A stretch of DNA of 64,000 nucleotides, taken from assembly GCA_028564925.1 (NCBI GenBank), contig CM053033.1:202081607-202145606 (forward strand), in the 5' to 3' direction. A model generated the notes under the pieces. The model saw only the letters and a program-made list of their open reading frames with translations. It made no database searches and had not been told where the DNA came from. The position numbers and the translations under genes were made by a program. Position 1 is the stretch's first letter. The number at the start of each line of letters is the position of its first letter. The stretch is from Lithobates sylvaticus (Eukaryota; Chordata; Amphibia; Anura; Ranidae). This document shows positions 21,673 through 31,835 of the stretch, in pieces.

Positions 21673-24600
21673 CTGAGGGGAAAGAATTAGCAGGGTTACA
21701 CATGATCATACAAAACCTGTTACTTACACGGCAGGGTGACAACGGCAGAAGGGTTCTATGAAACACAGACTGGATGTGTCACTCCCACCGCAGGGAGAAG
21801 GGAGCCGAGACACGGGGGTCTCTCATACACCTCAGACTTACACTGTGAAGGACGCTATAAAGATCAGATACTATCCTTGTGTTCCTTCTCCTGCATGGAG
21901 ACATAGGGGGTTATTTACGAAAGGCAAATCCACTTTGCACTACAAGTACAAACTACAAGTGCAAAGTGCACTTGAAATTGCACTGAAAGTGCAGTCGCTG
22001 TAGATCTGAGGGGGACATGCAAGGAAAATAAAAAACAACTGCACTTCTAAGAGCACTTTCAGTGCAATTTTAAGTGCACTTTGCACCTGTAGTGCAAAGT
22101 GGATATGCCTTTCGTAAATAGCCCCCTATGTCTCCATGCAGTAGAAGGAACACAAGGATAGTATCTGATCTTTATATGATTTGCCTTCAGTAAATAACCC
22201 CCCATAAGGTGCTATAAGACACAGAGTCGTTTCCAACAATGAAGGGAGAAGGGAGCTGACACGTGGAGCCTGCCCCTTACACCCCATGGGGATGCAGGGA
22301 GAAGGGAGCTGAGATATGGAGCTTGCCCCTTACACCCCATGGGGATGCAGGGAGAAGGGAGCTGACACATGGAGCCTGCCCCTTACACCCCAGGGTGACA
22401 CAGGAAGAAGGGAGCTGAGATATGGAGCCTGCCCCTTACACCACATGGGGATGCAGGGAGAAGGGAGCTGACACGTGGAGCCTGCCCCTTACACCCCATG
22501 GGGATGCAGGAAGAAGGGAGCTGACACATGGAGCCTGCCCCTTACACCCCATGGGGACACAGGGAGAAGGGAGCTGACACGTGGAGCCTGCCCCTTACAC
22601 CCCATGGGGATGCAGGGAGAAGGGAGCTGACACGTGGAGCCTGCCCCTTACACCCCATGGGGATGCAGGGAGAAGGGAGCTGACACATGGAACCTGCCCC
22701 TTACACCCCATGGGGACACAGGGAGAAGGGAGCTGACACATGGAGCCTGCCCCTTACACCCCATGGGGAGACAGGGAGAAGGGAGCTGACACATGGAGCC
22801 TGCCCCTTACACCCCATGGGGACACAGGAAGAAGGGAGCTGAGATATGGAGCCTGCCTCTTACACCCCATGGGGAGACAAGGAGAAGGGAGCTGACACAT
22901 GGAGCCTGCCCCTTACACCCCATGGTGACACAGGAAGAAGGGAGCTGACACATGGAGCCTGCCCCTTACACCCCATGGTGACACAGGAAGAAGGGAGCTG
23001 AGATATGGAGCCTGCCTCTTACACCCCATGGGGAAACAGGGAGAAGGGAGCTGACACATGGAGCCTGCCCCTTACACCCCATGGGGACACAGGGAGAAGG
23101 AAGCTAAGACCTGGGAGTCTGTCCCTCCCAGTGTAGCTCTTACCTTGTAAGCCTTTGGTAGCAAAATGTATGTCAATGGGGTGTGACCAAAATGTCATTT
23201 CTTCATTTTGAGGATTATCCACCTGAGTTTGACCTTCCACCACCCCAGACAGCAGTTTCCAGGCTCCACCTGAATTAAAATACATAAAAAGGTATATAAG
23301 AGACCAATGGCTTATAGACACATATCATTTTTAACTCTCTCCAGATGAAGTTTGAGGACTTCCAAAAATGCCCTTCACAGCTGTGTATAAAAAAATGCAT
23401 GCCAAATACTACAGGCAGATCTTTTAGTACATTTCCAAAAAACAAAACGGCCTGCTTAGGATCAGTGATGAGCTCAGGTACATTCAGACACGAGTCCGAA
23501 CCCACCTGAGCTATCCCGCCAAGAAGCTATCAAAGGCGGCAGCCAATCACAGGCAACAACAAAGGCATTTTCTGCCCCACAGCTTCCAGTATACACGCCC
23601 TTTGCATATGTGCAGCTGTGGACCAGGGAATACCTCGGCCGCCTATGATTTCCTATCTGCTTTGACAGTTTCCCGGCGTCCGAACACATAGGAGCTCATC
23701 CCCACCTAGGATCTAGAACTGGGAGCACATTTTGAGAAGGTTTCATGGAATGTACATCTCCTATAGAGCACCCCAAAGACCCCTTCACAATTTTGCATGC
23801 CTAATGCACAGATTTTCATCCATTGAGGTATGATGCTTTAACACTGAACTCCAGGGAACTGACTAACTACACAAACAATCCATACATGAGATCGGTTCTA
23901 CCCACCAATAGATTTTTATCTCTGTCCATTCAGGTCTGCGATTTAAAGAGCTCTACCACACTCAGGGCAGGAGACCTGACTTTCTCTGCTGCAGTTCAGA
24001 TACACTTACAGGTCTCCTCCCCACCCACTCCCTGTGATTGGACAGTGAAAGAAAATGCACCGCACTGATAAGCTAATCTCTCTGCTCTCTCCTCCTAAGC
24101 TTCTTGCACTGCAGCACAGCTGATTGTCTTCTTGTAATTCTTCACCCTTTCCCAGTCTGGAGCTGCTGTACAGGGACTGCAAGAGGCTGATATGGATTCA
24201 AATTAAAATGGTTGTAAAGCCTCATGGTTTTTCCCCTTTAAGGCAATCTATGCATTAAGGTGAAAAACCTGTGCTGCAGAGCCCCCCCCCCTTATTTCTT
24301 ACCTGAGCCCGATCCAGTGATGTGCACGAGCACATCAGCTCCAGTCGCTGTCTCTCACTGCACTGGACAGATTGAGCCATTTGCTCCTGCTTCTGTCAAC
24401 TACGAGGGACCCCCTAGCAACAGCCATTTAGAGGGGAAAAATATTTTTCCAAATGTTTTTTTTTTTTTAGGCACATTTTTTGGGTGGAACACCACTTTAA
24501 GTTACTTACCCTGCTTGCAGTTAAAAAAAAAATAAAAAAATTATATTATAATATTATATATATATACACACACACATTTAATAGTCTAAACTATTTGACA

Positions 24601-27113
24601 ACTCCGTGCAACCACAAACCACAGTATTCACATTTATTTGTGGTTATTGCAAACAATAATCTGGATACAAGAGCTAACACGTTTCAGGGAACACACATCG
24701 TTCCCTCATCGGGGCTTATGAAATTGGAAGGTCTATTTGTGAAAGAATCCAACAGCGATTTATACTTTGTTGTCAAAAAAGGAACTCGGTAACATTCAGC
24801 CGCTGGTTGGAGCTACCTCCACTCAGCCAGGCACTGGACCTTTCCGTAGACTACAATGCAGATATAACAACACATTCAGGACATGTCGCAACCAGTGATT
24901 GAACAATAAAGGAGCAGAACATCTATGAGATCATTTGTGGTTTAGCCTCCTGTAAGCCGGTTCAGTGTGTAAAAATTTCTGTACAGATCTAGAATTGAAA
25001 AATGCACTGATTACTGTATAAATGTCACTGGCAGTGAAGGGTTTAACACTAGGGGGCGATAAAGGGGTTAATGTGTTCCCTAGCGTGTGTTCTAACTGAA
25101 GGGGGAGGGGACTGTGTGGGGGAAGAGATGAACAGACGATCTTTCTGTTCTCCCCTCAGAGAACCGGAAACTAGGGGTGCAACGGATCGTCACTGATCCG
25201 TGACCTGAAAGTGATCGCGGCTTCAGCCTAGCTCCGGAGCGGCGGCCATCTTGGTGCACCCGTCGGCCGTTTACAATGTGATCGCTCCGTAAAATGATGG
25301 AGCGATCACTTGTAAACTAACCAGCATCATGATGATGCCGGTTTCTCTCTACTTTCTGTGTACAGATCTGTACAGTGGAGGGGAGAGATCGGATGGCAGC
25401 AGCGCTGTGGGCTGGATCTGTAGTGCCCACAGTGCTGCTCTGTGACATTTGCAGTCACAGCCATCCCTCCATACCCTGCCAATATGCTGCAATGCCATGC
25501 CAATACTCTGCAATGCCATGCCAATACTCTGCCAATACCCAGCCAATATTACAGTGGGGGAGATGACGTGGATATTACAGTGGGGGAGATGTATATTACA
25601 GTGGGGGAGATTGTGGATATTACAGTGGGGACTATGGTGGTGGAATTTTCACAGATTTTTGCAAATTCAAATATTATTTGCTGATCCAAAAAATTATCTG
25701 ATCCGTGACTCTGATCCGCGACTCTGATCCGAGGAACGTTCCGATCCGTGAGTTTTTGGATCCGTTGCACCTCTACCGGAAACGGTGTGCTTTCACACAG
25801 ATCCCGGCGGTGATCGCGACCGCCGGGCACTCGCATGGGCTCCGTGGGCGAGCAGGAGGCGCGTGCGCGCCCCTAGTGGCCAAAGAAGGAAGCGACGTAA
25901 GATAACGTCGATTCGCGCAGCCGAGCCATGTTGCCGCAGTACAACTGTGGCGGCTGATTGGCAAGCGGTTAAAGCGGAACTAAAACCATCGATTTAATGG
26001 TGTGAAAAAACTGTTACATTCTCAGCATACCGGGAATGCCAACTGTCACATTTGCTTGTGTTTTCAGCCAAACTGTGACACCATCAAATGTCTGGTGTCA
26101 TAACTGATCACATGTGCAGCACCAATTACAGATCAAACAGAGGCCAAAATGGCCGCTTCCTTGGCTGAATAGGATAGAAGGGTTTAGTTCCACTTTAGGT
26201 CCAACAAATGATGTTCTGTTGATATGCACACAGATGGCTAAAGCCGCCCATACATGGATGGAAATTAGGCTGGTTCAGCAGGGACTGGTCAAATTTTATT
26301 TTGTGTATGGGCAGAGAGGTTGCAGAAAAGTTGATCTACTGATCGATTTCTGTACAACCGCCTGTCGGACTTTGCCCATTCGATCAATGCCACCGGCTAT
26401 AGCTGACAGCACTGATCAGTGTATTCTGATGGCGGGGAAGAACCCCCCTTTCCCGGCATCAAAATGCAATAGCTCAGTGGAGAGGATTCCCCCATCCACC
26501 TAAAATGTGTGGATGGAGGAATCGAGTGATCAACTCCTCTATGGGCTGCCTTAACCACTTGCTGACATTCTGGTTGCACCACCTATGCATACTGTATTTG
26601 TTATGTACTGAAGAAGGTCCATAAGCTGCACATCATGAAGCAGATCCACGTACATGAAATGAGATGAATGGCAGCCTCGGCCTGGACTCCAGCCAGGCCA
26701 CGCCCCCAACGCGTTTCACTACGCCCTTGTGCTGCTGTCTCCTGATTTCGCTGAAATCTTTCTGCCTGGATTCCGCCCCTTACCCCGTCCATCATAATCT
26801 TCAGATGCCGCAGGGAGCTGTGAAGACACCCATCAAGACAGCCAACTGTGCGCCCCCTTTCCACCCACCTCCACCATTCACAGACAGATAGGTCAGCTAA
26901 ACCAGGAGACAGCACTATAAGGGGCTCATCGCAATAAGACTAATTAATGTTGATTCTGCTGATTTTTTTTCTATGAAATGTAGGCCTTTATTATACCATA
27001 TTATAACAGGAGATCAGATGTATACCTGTGTGTACACCCCATTTGCAAAACAGACTGTGCTGTGGGAAACCACTGGCCCCGACGATCTGTCCGATAATGT
27101 GTACTTCTGCCAT
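21359..27113 (-). CDS. B9D2: B9 domain-containing protein 2, spliced from three coding exons
   Basis: B9D2 is one of three B9-domain proteins (with MKS1 and B9D1) in the MKS module of the ciliary transition zone, which gates membrane proteins at the cilium base. Joining 27113-27026, 23269-23144 and 21672-21359 gives 528 nt: 175 codons plus stop, the length I recall for human B9D2. Both introns have GT-AG ends and split a glycine codon after its first base. The N-terminus [10 protein letters not shown], the central [16 protein letters not shown], the segment [15 protein letters not shown] and the C-terminus NFERYGVEC match my memory of vertebrate B9D2 nearly residue for residue. There is no signal peptide or membrane segment. 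No breaks are seen, so this looks like a working gene. In mammals TGFB1 lies just downstream, but no TGFB1 exon was found here. Confidence 0.96.
21855..22185. repeat. Long palindrome in B9D2 intron
   Basis: A MITE-like core with ttatttacgaaaggcaaat and its complement (about 21908-22132) has both flanks also inverted. The sequence agatcagatactatccttg on the left reappears as caaggatagtatctgatct on the right, so the arms extend about 50 bp beyond the core. The right end continues into tgccttcagtaaataacccc, resembling another terminus of the same family. Confidence 0.75.
22240..23143. repeat. 53-bp minisatellite in B9D2 intron, about 17 units
   Basis: The unit reads about gggagaagggagctgacaca, tggagcctgccccttacacc, ccatggggatgca. 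Degenerate units flank it: one at about 21790-21840 beyond the palindrome, and one at 23090-23143 that runs into the splice donor of the second coding exon. On the transcribed strand every unit carries gtGTAAGg, a donor-like core. Confidence 0.9.
23144..23269 (-). CDS. B9D2: B9D2 second coding exon
   Basis: This 126-nt exon is bounded by an acceptor ttttaattcag and a donor CAAG|GTAAGA. It codes residues 30 to 71 and the first base of Gly72. The peptide carries [17 protein letters not shown] and [16 protein letters not shown], core B9-domain sequence. The donor abuts the last degenerate unit of a 53-bp minisatellite. Confidence 0.95.
23273..24202. other. B9D2 intron, largely unannotated part
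   Basis: Intronic by position. No paired transposon ends were resolved. A GC-richer stretch at 23470-23690 and an AT-richer stretch at 23700-24200 contain no exon with family resemblance. Confidence 0.5.
24207..24496 (+). mobile_element. TTAA-type MITE, 290 bp
   Basis: TTAA at 24203-24206 and 24497-24500. The left end aatggttgtaaagcctcatgg resembles the copy at 45653, and the right end reads ggtggaacaccact. The interior carries gagcccgatccagtgatg. Confidence 0.7.
24501..24951. other. Microsatellite and ACGTTTC repeat remnant
   Basis: 24538-24575 is a TA/CA microsatellite. Around 24679-24716 the words aacacgtttcagggaa and cgttccctcatcgggg belong to a dispersed class also hinted at near 26698 and 57418. 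No gene is seen. Confidence 0.4.
24956..25968 (-). mobile_element. piggyBac-like ~1 kb TTAA element, copy D, internally deleted
   Basis: In reverse orientation it ends GGCAAGCGG before TTAA (25969-25972). It retains the family phrases tgtcactggcagtgaaggg and actagggggcg but lacks the block with the atacgtatcgg motif. A hAT element is nested inside at 25172-25775. Confidence 0.65.
25172..25775. mobile_element. hAT MITE, 604 bp, with perfect 8-bp duplication
   Basis: The ends TAGGGGTGCAACGGATC and GATCCGTTGCACCTCTA are inverted, and CCGGAAAC flanks both sides (25164-25171, 25776-25783). The interior includes repeats of atgccatgccaatactctgc and of gatattacagtgggggagat. Confidence 0.92.
25973..26194. 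mobile_element. TTAA-type MITE sharing its TTAA with copy D
   Basis: It starts agcggaactaaaacc directly after TTAA 25969-25972, and ends gggtttagttccact before a mutated TTAG. The interior (ttttcagccaaactgtgac, cacatgtgcag) matches the element at 20576-20786 in reverse. Confidence 0.75.
26242..26551. mobile_element. Harbinger-like MITE, about 310 bp
   Basis: TAA at 26239-26241 and 26552-26554. The ends agccgcccatacatgg and ctatgggctgcct are inverted, and ggctggttcagcagggactg matches the element at 17195-17531. The TTAACCACTTGC directly after it looks like the start of another TTAA element, truncated. Confidence 0.65.
26560..27025. other. B9D2 intron, remnant repeats
   Basis: Contains caacgcgtttcactacgccc near 26699, one of the dispersed ACGCGTTTC-type repeats. 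The stretch next to the exon (26930-27025) appears unique. Confidence 0.4.
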
Positions 27114-27115
27114 CG
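27026..27115 (-). CDS. B9D2: B9D2 first coding exon
   Basis: On the minus strand a strong 3' splice site (cccttttcttttcacag) ends at 27116. The exon begins CG and then ATG at 27113, so an upstream non-coding exon must exist. It codes residues 1 to 29 plus the first base of Gly30, including GQIVGASGF and LFCKWGVHT at the start of the B9 domain. The donor is ACACAG|GTATAC. Confidence 0.95.
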
Positions 27116-27436
27116 CTGTGAAAAGAAAAGGGAACATAACATTAGCACTAATGTCACATTCACACTGACATGCGTTTATAGAACATTTGTAAACACATAT
27201 AAATGCATATAACTTTTACTGATCTTTATCACACTGTGTATTTATCAGCTTTCAGGTTCAGTTTAGCCACATTTAGGTCTCATGTACACCGCAACATTTC
27301 TAAAGGCTTTCTTCCTGGCAGGAGAGCAGTAGAAGTGCACCCAATGGACATTTTGGTGCCAAAGCGAAAACCGAAAATTCAGGATGCATTTGGCCAAAAC
27401 GGAAAATGACAGTTTAAAAAAAATAAATAAAAATAC

Positions 27437-27437
<1 letters not shown>
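27116..27437. other. Sequence upstream of B9D2 first coding exon
   Basis: The first ~25 bp are the polypyrimidine tract and acceptor of B9D2 on the minus strand. A single Harbinger-like end (aggtctcatgtacaccgcaa) is at 27270. Nothing else was resolved. Confidence 0.45.

Positions 27438-27487
<50 letters not shown>
27438..27487. repeat. (TA)n microsatellite, target of a hAT insertion
   Basis: About 25 TA dinucleotides, resuming at 28338-28390 in imperfect form on the far side of the inserted element. Confidence 0.9.
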
Positions 27488-27491
<4 letters not shown>

Positions 27492-28337
27492 CATGTGCAA
27501 TTCGTTTCGTTTTTTTTAGTTTTTAGCTTTTTTTCGTTCGTTCGTTTTCGTACGAATGAACGAATCAATCGAATCGTACGAATCATTCGAATCGAACGAA
27601 TCCGAAAAGCAACGAAAATCCGAAAAAAACTAGTTAGAAACAACGAATGTACTAATGAAGAAAATCCGAAAAACGAAAACGACGAAAAAATTTGTACATT
27701 CGTAACTTTTTTTTTTGTTGAATTGGTAATTTTCCGTGTCCCTTACAATGGTGCTGCTAAACGTGCTTCGAATGGATTGAACAAAAAAATTCGTACATTC
27801 GTAACTTTTTTTTTCGATTCGTACCTTTCGGTTTTCGATTCGTACCTTTTTTTTTTTTTTCGATTCGTAACTTTTTTTTTTTTTCGATTTGTAATTTTCC
27901 GTGTCTATTGAACAAAAAAATTCGTACATTCGTAACTTTTTTAGATTCGTACCTTTTTTTTTTTTTTTTTTTTTTAGATTTGTAATTTTCCGTGTCTCTA
28001 TTGAACAAAAAAATTTATACACTCGTAACTTTTTTTTTCGATTCGTAACTTTTTTTTTTTTTCGATTCGTAAATTATTAAAATGTATTAATAGCATACAC
28101 ATTACATAAAATTATGAATTATGCTCCGATTACGAATGTTACAAATGTACGAATAAATACGAATGCTTCCGAAAATTAACCAAAAAAACGAATCAACGAA
28201 AAAATAACACTTACGAATGTACGAATCGTTACGAATACGAACACCGATCGTTACGAATGTACGAATAGTTACGAATCAACGGAAACGAAAAAAACGAAAC
28301 AAAAACAAACAAATTTTTTTTGTTGTGCACATGTATA
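27488..28337. mobile_element. hAT-type MITE rich in TTCG/CGAA words, copy 2
   Basis: The ends tagacatgtgcaattcg and tgtgcacatgtata match the other two copies. The interior has repeated tacattcgtaactttttt and long T runs. The 8-bp duplication cannot be read because the site is a TA microsatellite. Confidence 0.8.
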
Positions 28338-28390
28338 ATATATAAATATATACACTTTATATATATATATATATATAAAATATAGATAGA

Positions 28391-29355
28391 TACCGTATAT
28401 ACTCGAGTATAAGCCGAGTTTTTCAGCACATTTTTTTTTTTGTGCTGAAAATGCCCCCCCCGGCTTATACTTGAGTCAAGCACTTTTCTGCAGCAGAGAA
28501 TGACATTTCCGACCCGACTTTGGGGCCCCGTATCTCGGGGCCACTTGGTGCTAGGAACCCCAGGGGAACTAGTACTACAACATATCCAAATTTGGGGTTC
28601 CTAGCACCAAGTGACCCAGAGATATGGGGCCCCAAAGTCGGCCAACTGTGTCCATCTGCAGCTGTCATTTCGGGACCCTTTGGGTCCAGAGACCCCAAAT
28701 TTTAGCTGCAGCAGCTAGGGGGGCATCTAGGAACCCTTAAAGTGGTTGTAAACCCACTTTTTGTACTTTTACCTATAGGTAAGCCTAGAATAAGGCTTAT
28801 CTATAGGTAGTGGAAATATCTCCTAAACGTGCGCCGTTTAGTAGATATTTCACTTGTAGTCCGCTACGGCTACATGCGCAGGGAAGAAACGAAACTAAAG
28901 GCCGTTTCTTCCCTAGCATATGCCGCAGGTCGCGGCTCCCACGCGCATGCAGCTCCGGCAAATCACAGAGCCGGAGTCCGCGGCCCCGAACGAAGAGGGC
29001 AAGAAGATGGACGCTACCCACACAGGGGATGTCTCTGGATTCTTTTGCAGGTAAGTGGTACATAATGGGCTAGTATGCGATGCATACTAGCCCATTATGC
29101 TTTTCATTTGCAGGCTATACAGGGAGCAAAAGTAGTAAGATCCATCAGGGTTTACTTCCTCTTTAATTACCAAGTTTGAAGTTCGGGGGACCTATGGCTG
29201 CAAATGGGCATTGTTGACCCTCTTTTCCACTTACAGTAGCTGCGCATTTCTCACCCTAGGCTTATACTCGAGTCTATAAGTTTTCACAGTTTTTTGTGGT
29301 AAAATTAGGTGCCTCGGCTTATATTTGGGTCGGCTTATACTCGAGTATATACGGT
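28391..29355. mobile_element. hAT-like MITE with TACCGTATATACTCGAG ends
   Basis: The ends taccgtatatactcgagtat and atactcgagtatatacggta are near-perfect inverted repeats, with inner arms aagccgag and cggctta. A second palindrome (ctaggaaccccagggg, ggggttcctagcacc) lies inside, and a TTAA element is nested at 28741-29162. I recall this terminus as a common vertebrate hAT MITE; the duplication is unclear because the flanks are TA-rich. Confidence 0.75.
28741..29162 (+). mobile_element. TTAA-type MITE, 422 bp
   Basis: TTAA at 28737-28740 and 29163-29166. The ends AGTGGTTGTAAACCCAC and GGGTTTACTTCCTCT are inverted. Internal palindromes include gcctagaataaggc and actagcccattatg. Confidence 0.85.
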
Positions 29356-29818
29356 ATATATAGTTGTATTATATTCGACTCTTTAATTAATATCATGAAT
29401 TTAAATTAATCTGAATTTATTGTCGGCCATTAATCGGTACCTTTCAAGAAATCTAAAAAAAATAAAAAATGCATCCCTTTAAATTCTATGTATGTCTTCA
29501 CACTGGTGCGTTGTGCTTCTGTTGTAGTATTAATCTTGCTGGCTACGTTTTTGCACTTCCTTGTTGAAATGCATTGAAAACGCTGCAAGAACGCATCAAT
29601 AACACAACCGTGTTACATTTTTGATGCAGTTTTTAAATCACATCACCTATGAAAAACACACCATAAGCACAGTAAAATCATTAGTAAAACCACAGCAAAA
29701 TCGTGTGCGTTTTTGGCGCAATTATCGGCACCTTTTTCTCTATTGGCAAAATGCCCAAGATATGTTTCGGCTGCCGAAATTTCAGTGCATCTCTAGAAAG
29801 CAGCATTAAAAATGCACA
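29356..29818. other. AT-rich intergenic sequence
   Basis: Contains cttcacactggtgcg at 29492, a possible single Harbinger-like end. No gene was found. Confidence 0.4.
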
Positions 29819-29821
29819 TAA

Positions 29822-30196
29822 CAGCTGGTTCACACCACATGCAGTCCAGTGCATTTTTCCGCATCAAAAAAGCATGAAAAGTAGGTTATATCATTTCCAA
29901 TGGCATAGCTCACATTTCTAGTTCCAGAAAAAATAAAAAAAAATAAAGTAAAACACGCTATATTTTTCCTGCACTGGAACTTGGTAAAATGCATCAAAAA
30001 CACAACGGAATGCACTGAAACGCATAAAAAACTCTTTGGACCCAAGTATAGTGGAAAAAAAAAAAAACAGGAAAAAATAAAATAAAAAAAGCATCTGGAA
30101 TGCCTCCAGAAACGCATTAAAAACGCATAAAAAAGGTGCATGCAGAAACGCATCCGGAAAGGATCTGGAGTGCTTTTTTGTGGTGTGAACAAGCCC
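29822..30196. mobile_element. Harbinger-like MITE, 375 bp
   Basis: TAA at 29819-29821 and 30197-30199. The ends cagctggttcacaccac and gtggtgtgaacaagccc are inverted. The interior repeats atgcatcaaaaacgca-like words. Confidence 0.7.
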
Positions 30197-30385
30197 TAAA
30201 GCTGTGTTTTTTTCCAAAAGATTTTAGGTGTGATGTGTTCATGCATGTCAAGTGTTGCGACGTTCATTTATTTCATTGGCCAAAATCTGAATTTATTCCT
30301 GCCATTAATAAAAAATAAATAAAAAATTATGAATTTATTTTGACCATTGACAAACTCTGAACGCACTAATTGCGCCTAGCCCTTA

Positions 30386-30825
30386 GGCCCCTTTCACACC
30401 GGGGCGTTTTTCATGCGGTGCAGCGCTAAAAATAGCGCCTGTTCACCGCATGAAAAAATCCGGCCCCTTTAACTCCAGTGTGAAAGCCGGCAGGCTTTCA
30501 CACTGGAGCGGTGCGCTAGCAGGATGACAAAAAAAGTCCTGCTAGCAGCATCTTTGGAGCGGGATAGGAGCGGTGTGTTCACCGCTCCTATACCGCTCCT
30601 TCCCATTGATTACAATGGGAGACCGCGGTAAAACCGCGGCAATACCGCGGTTACCGCGGCAATACCGCGGCTACGGCGGCGCTCTGCGGGGGGTGTTTAA
30701 CCCTTTTTCGGCCGCTCGCGGGGGGTAAAAAACCGAAAACCGCGGTGAAAACGACGGTAAAGCAGCGCTAAATATAGCGCTGCTTTACCGTCACCGCGGC
30801 TCACCGCCCCAGTGTGAAAGGGGCC
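30386..30825. mobile_element. Harbinger-like MITE (CCCCTTTCACAC family), copy 1
   Basis: TTA at 30383-30385 and 30826-30828 flanks ggcccctttcacaccggggc and the complement. The inner palindromes are very GC-rich (taccgcggcaataccgcgg, agcgctaaatatagcgct). Other copies lie at 33241-33669 and 46641-47004, and a single end at 43927. Confidence 0.88.
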
Positions 30826-30828
30826 TTA

Positions 30829-31170
30829 GATGTGGTTACAATGTCGGGCATTTGTTTGCAGCAAAAAAAAACACTCCTCTCCTGAACGCACTGGCCCTGG
30901 GGTTTTTTTTTTGCGCCTCTAAACATTTCTGTGTGCAATAACACAGAGGAGCCTTTAGAAGCAGAAGAAAAACGTCAAATACCCTTAAAAGCAGCATTTT
31001 TGACGCCCAGTGTGCATGAGACAACAGAATTCTGTAAATTGGGGGAAGATTAGATAAAAACGTACAGTGTTTTTGCAAAATTTCTGGCCATAGCTAATCA
31101 GACAGTTAGTATACAGCCATAGCACAGAGTTGTTGATTCAAGTGATTGTAAAGGCAGAAGGGTTTTTATC
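30829..31170. other. Intergenic, single repeat ends only
   Basis: Contains gacgcccagtgtgcatgaga near 30998, an unpaired Harbinger-like end. No gene was found. Confidence 0.4.
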
Positions 31171-31174
31171 TTAA

Positions 31175-31643
31175 AGCGGAGCTCCACCCTAAAGTGGAAC
31201 TTCCGCTTATCGGATTCCTCCCCCCCTCTGGTGCCACAATTGGCACCTTTCAGGGGGGAGGGGGGTGCAGATACCTGTATAATACAGGTATCTGCACCCA
31301 CTTCCGTATAGCTGCCCCGCCCCTATCCGGAGCGGCCCCACCCCTTATCCGGAGCTGCCCCGTTGTGTCTTGGGAAACACAGTTCCCAGGACACAGCGGG
31401 GACCAATAGAGACACGCAGCGCGACTCACGCATGCGCAGCAGGGAACCGGGCAGTGAAGACGTTGCGTCTTCACTTCCTGATTCCCTGACAGAGGATGGC
31501 GGCGGGGCAGCGAGAGACGAGCGATCTCTCGTCACATTCTGCCAACACCGCTGGAACCAGGGACAGGTAAGTGTCCATTTATTAAAAGTCAGCAGCTGCA
31601 GTATTTGTAGCTGCTGACTTTTAATATTTTTTGTGCGGGTGCT
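31175..31643 (+). mobile_element. TTAA-type element with snap-back hairpin
   Basis: TTAA at 31171-31174 and 31644-31647. It starts agcggagctccaccctaaag. Near the right end, GACAGGTAAGT is followed by a hairpin (31581-31625) of attaaaagtcagcagctgca with its complement. An inner inverted pair (cagatacctgtataatacag) lies at 31267-31290. Confidence 0.75.
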
Positions 31644-31655
31644 TTAACCCTTTAA

Positions 31656-31803
31656 TAGTTCAACTCACCATAATGCAGAATCAGGAGCCCTGAGCGTATC
31701 ACTTGCCACATCACCTGCCACCAGATGCCATCAGGTGTCCCCAGCAGAGTCTCTCTTTACATCAGGTGCTCCCAGCGGTGTCCCTCCTTACATCAGATGC
31801 CCC
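31656..31803 (+). repeat. Short seed copy of the 35.5-kb minisatellite repeat
   Basis: This ~148-bp stretch, from caactcaccataatgcagaa through two to three units of cttacatcaggtg, is almost identical to 35526-35667, where the same units have expanded to about 36 copies. Confidence 0.85.
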
Positions 31804-31835
31804 TTTAACTCCGCTTTAACCCTTTCATGCCTAAA

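Noticed and set aside
27384-28022. Frames of 130 to 175 codons rich in F, R and N
   Set aside because: Come from the TTCG/CGAA word repeats and TA microsatellite of a non-coding hAT MITE.
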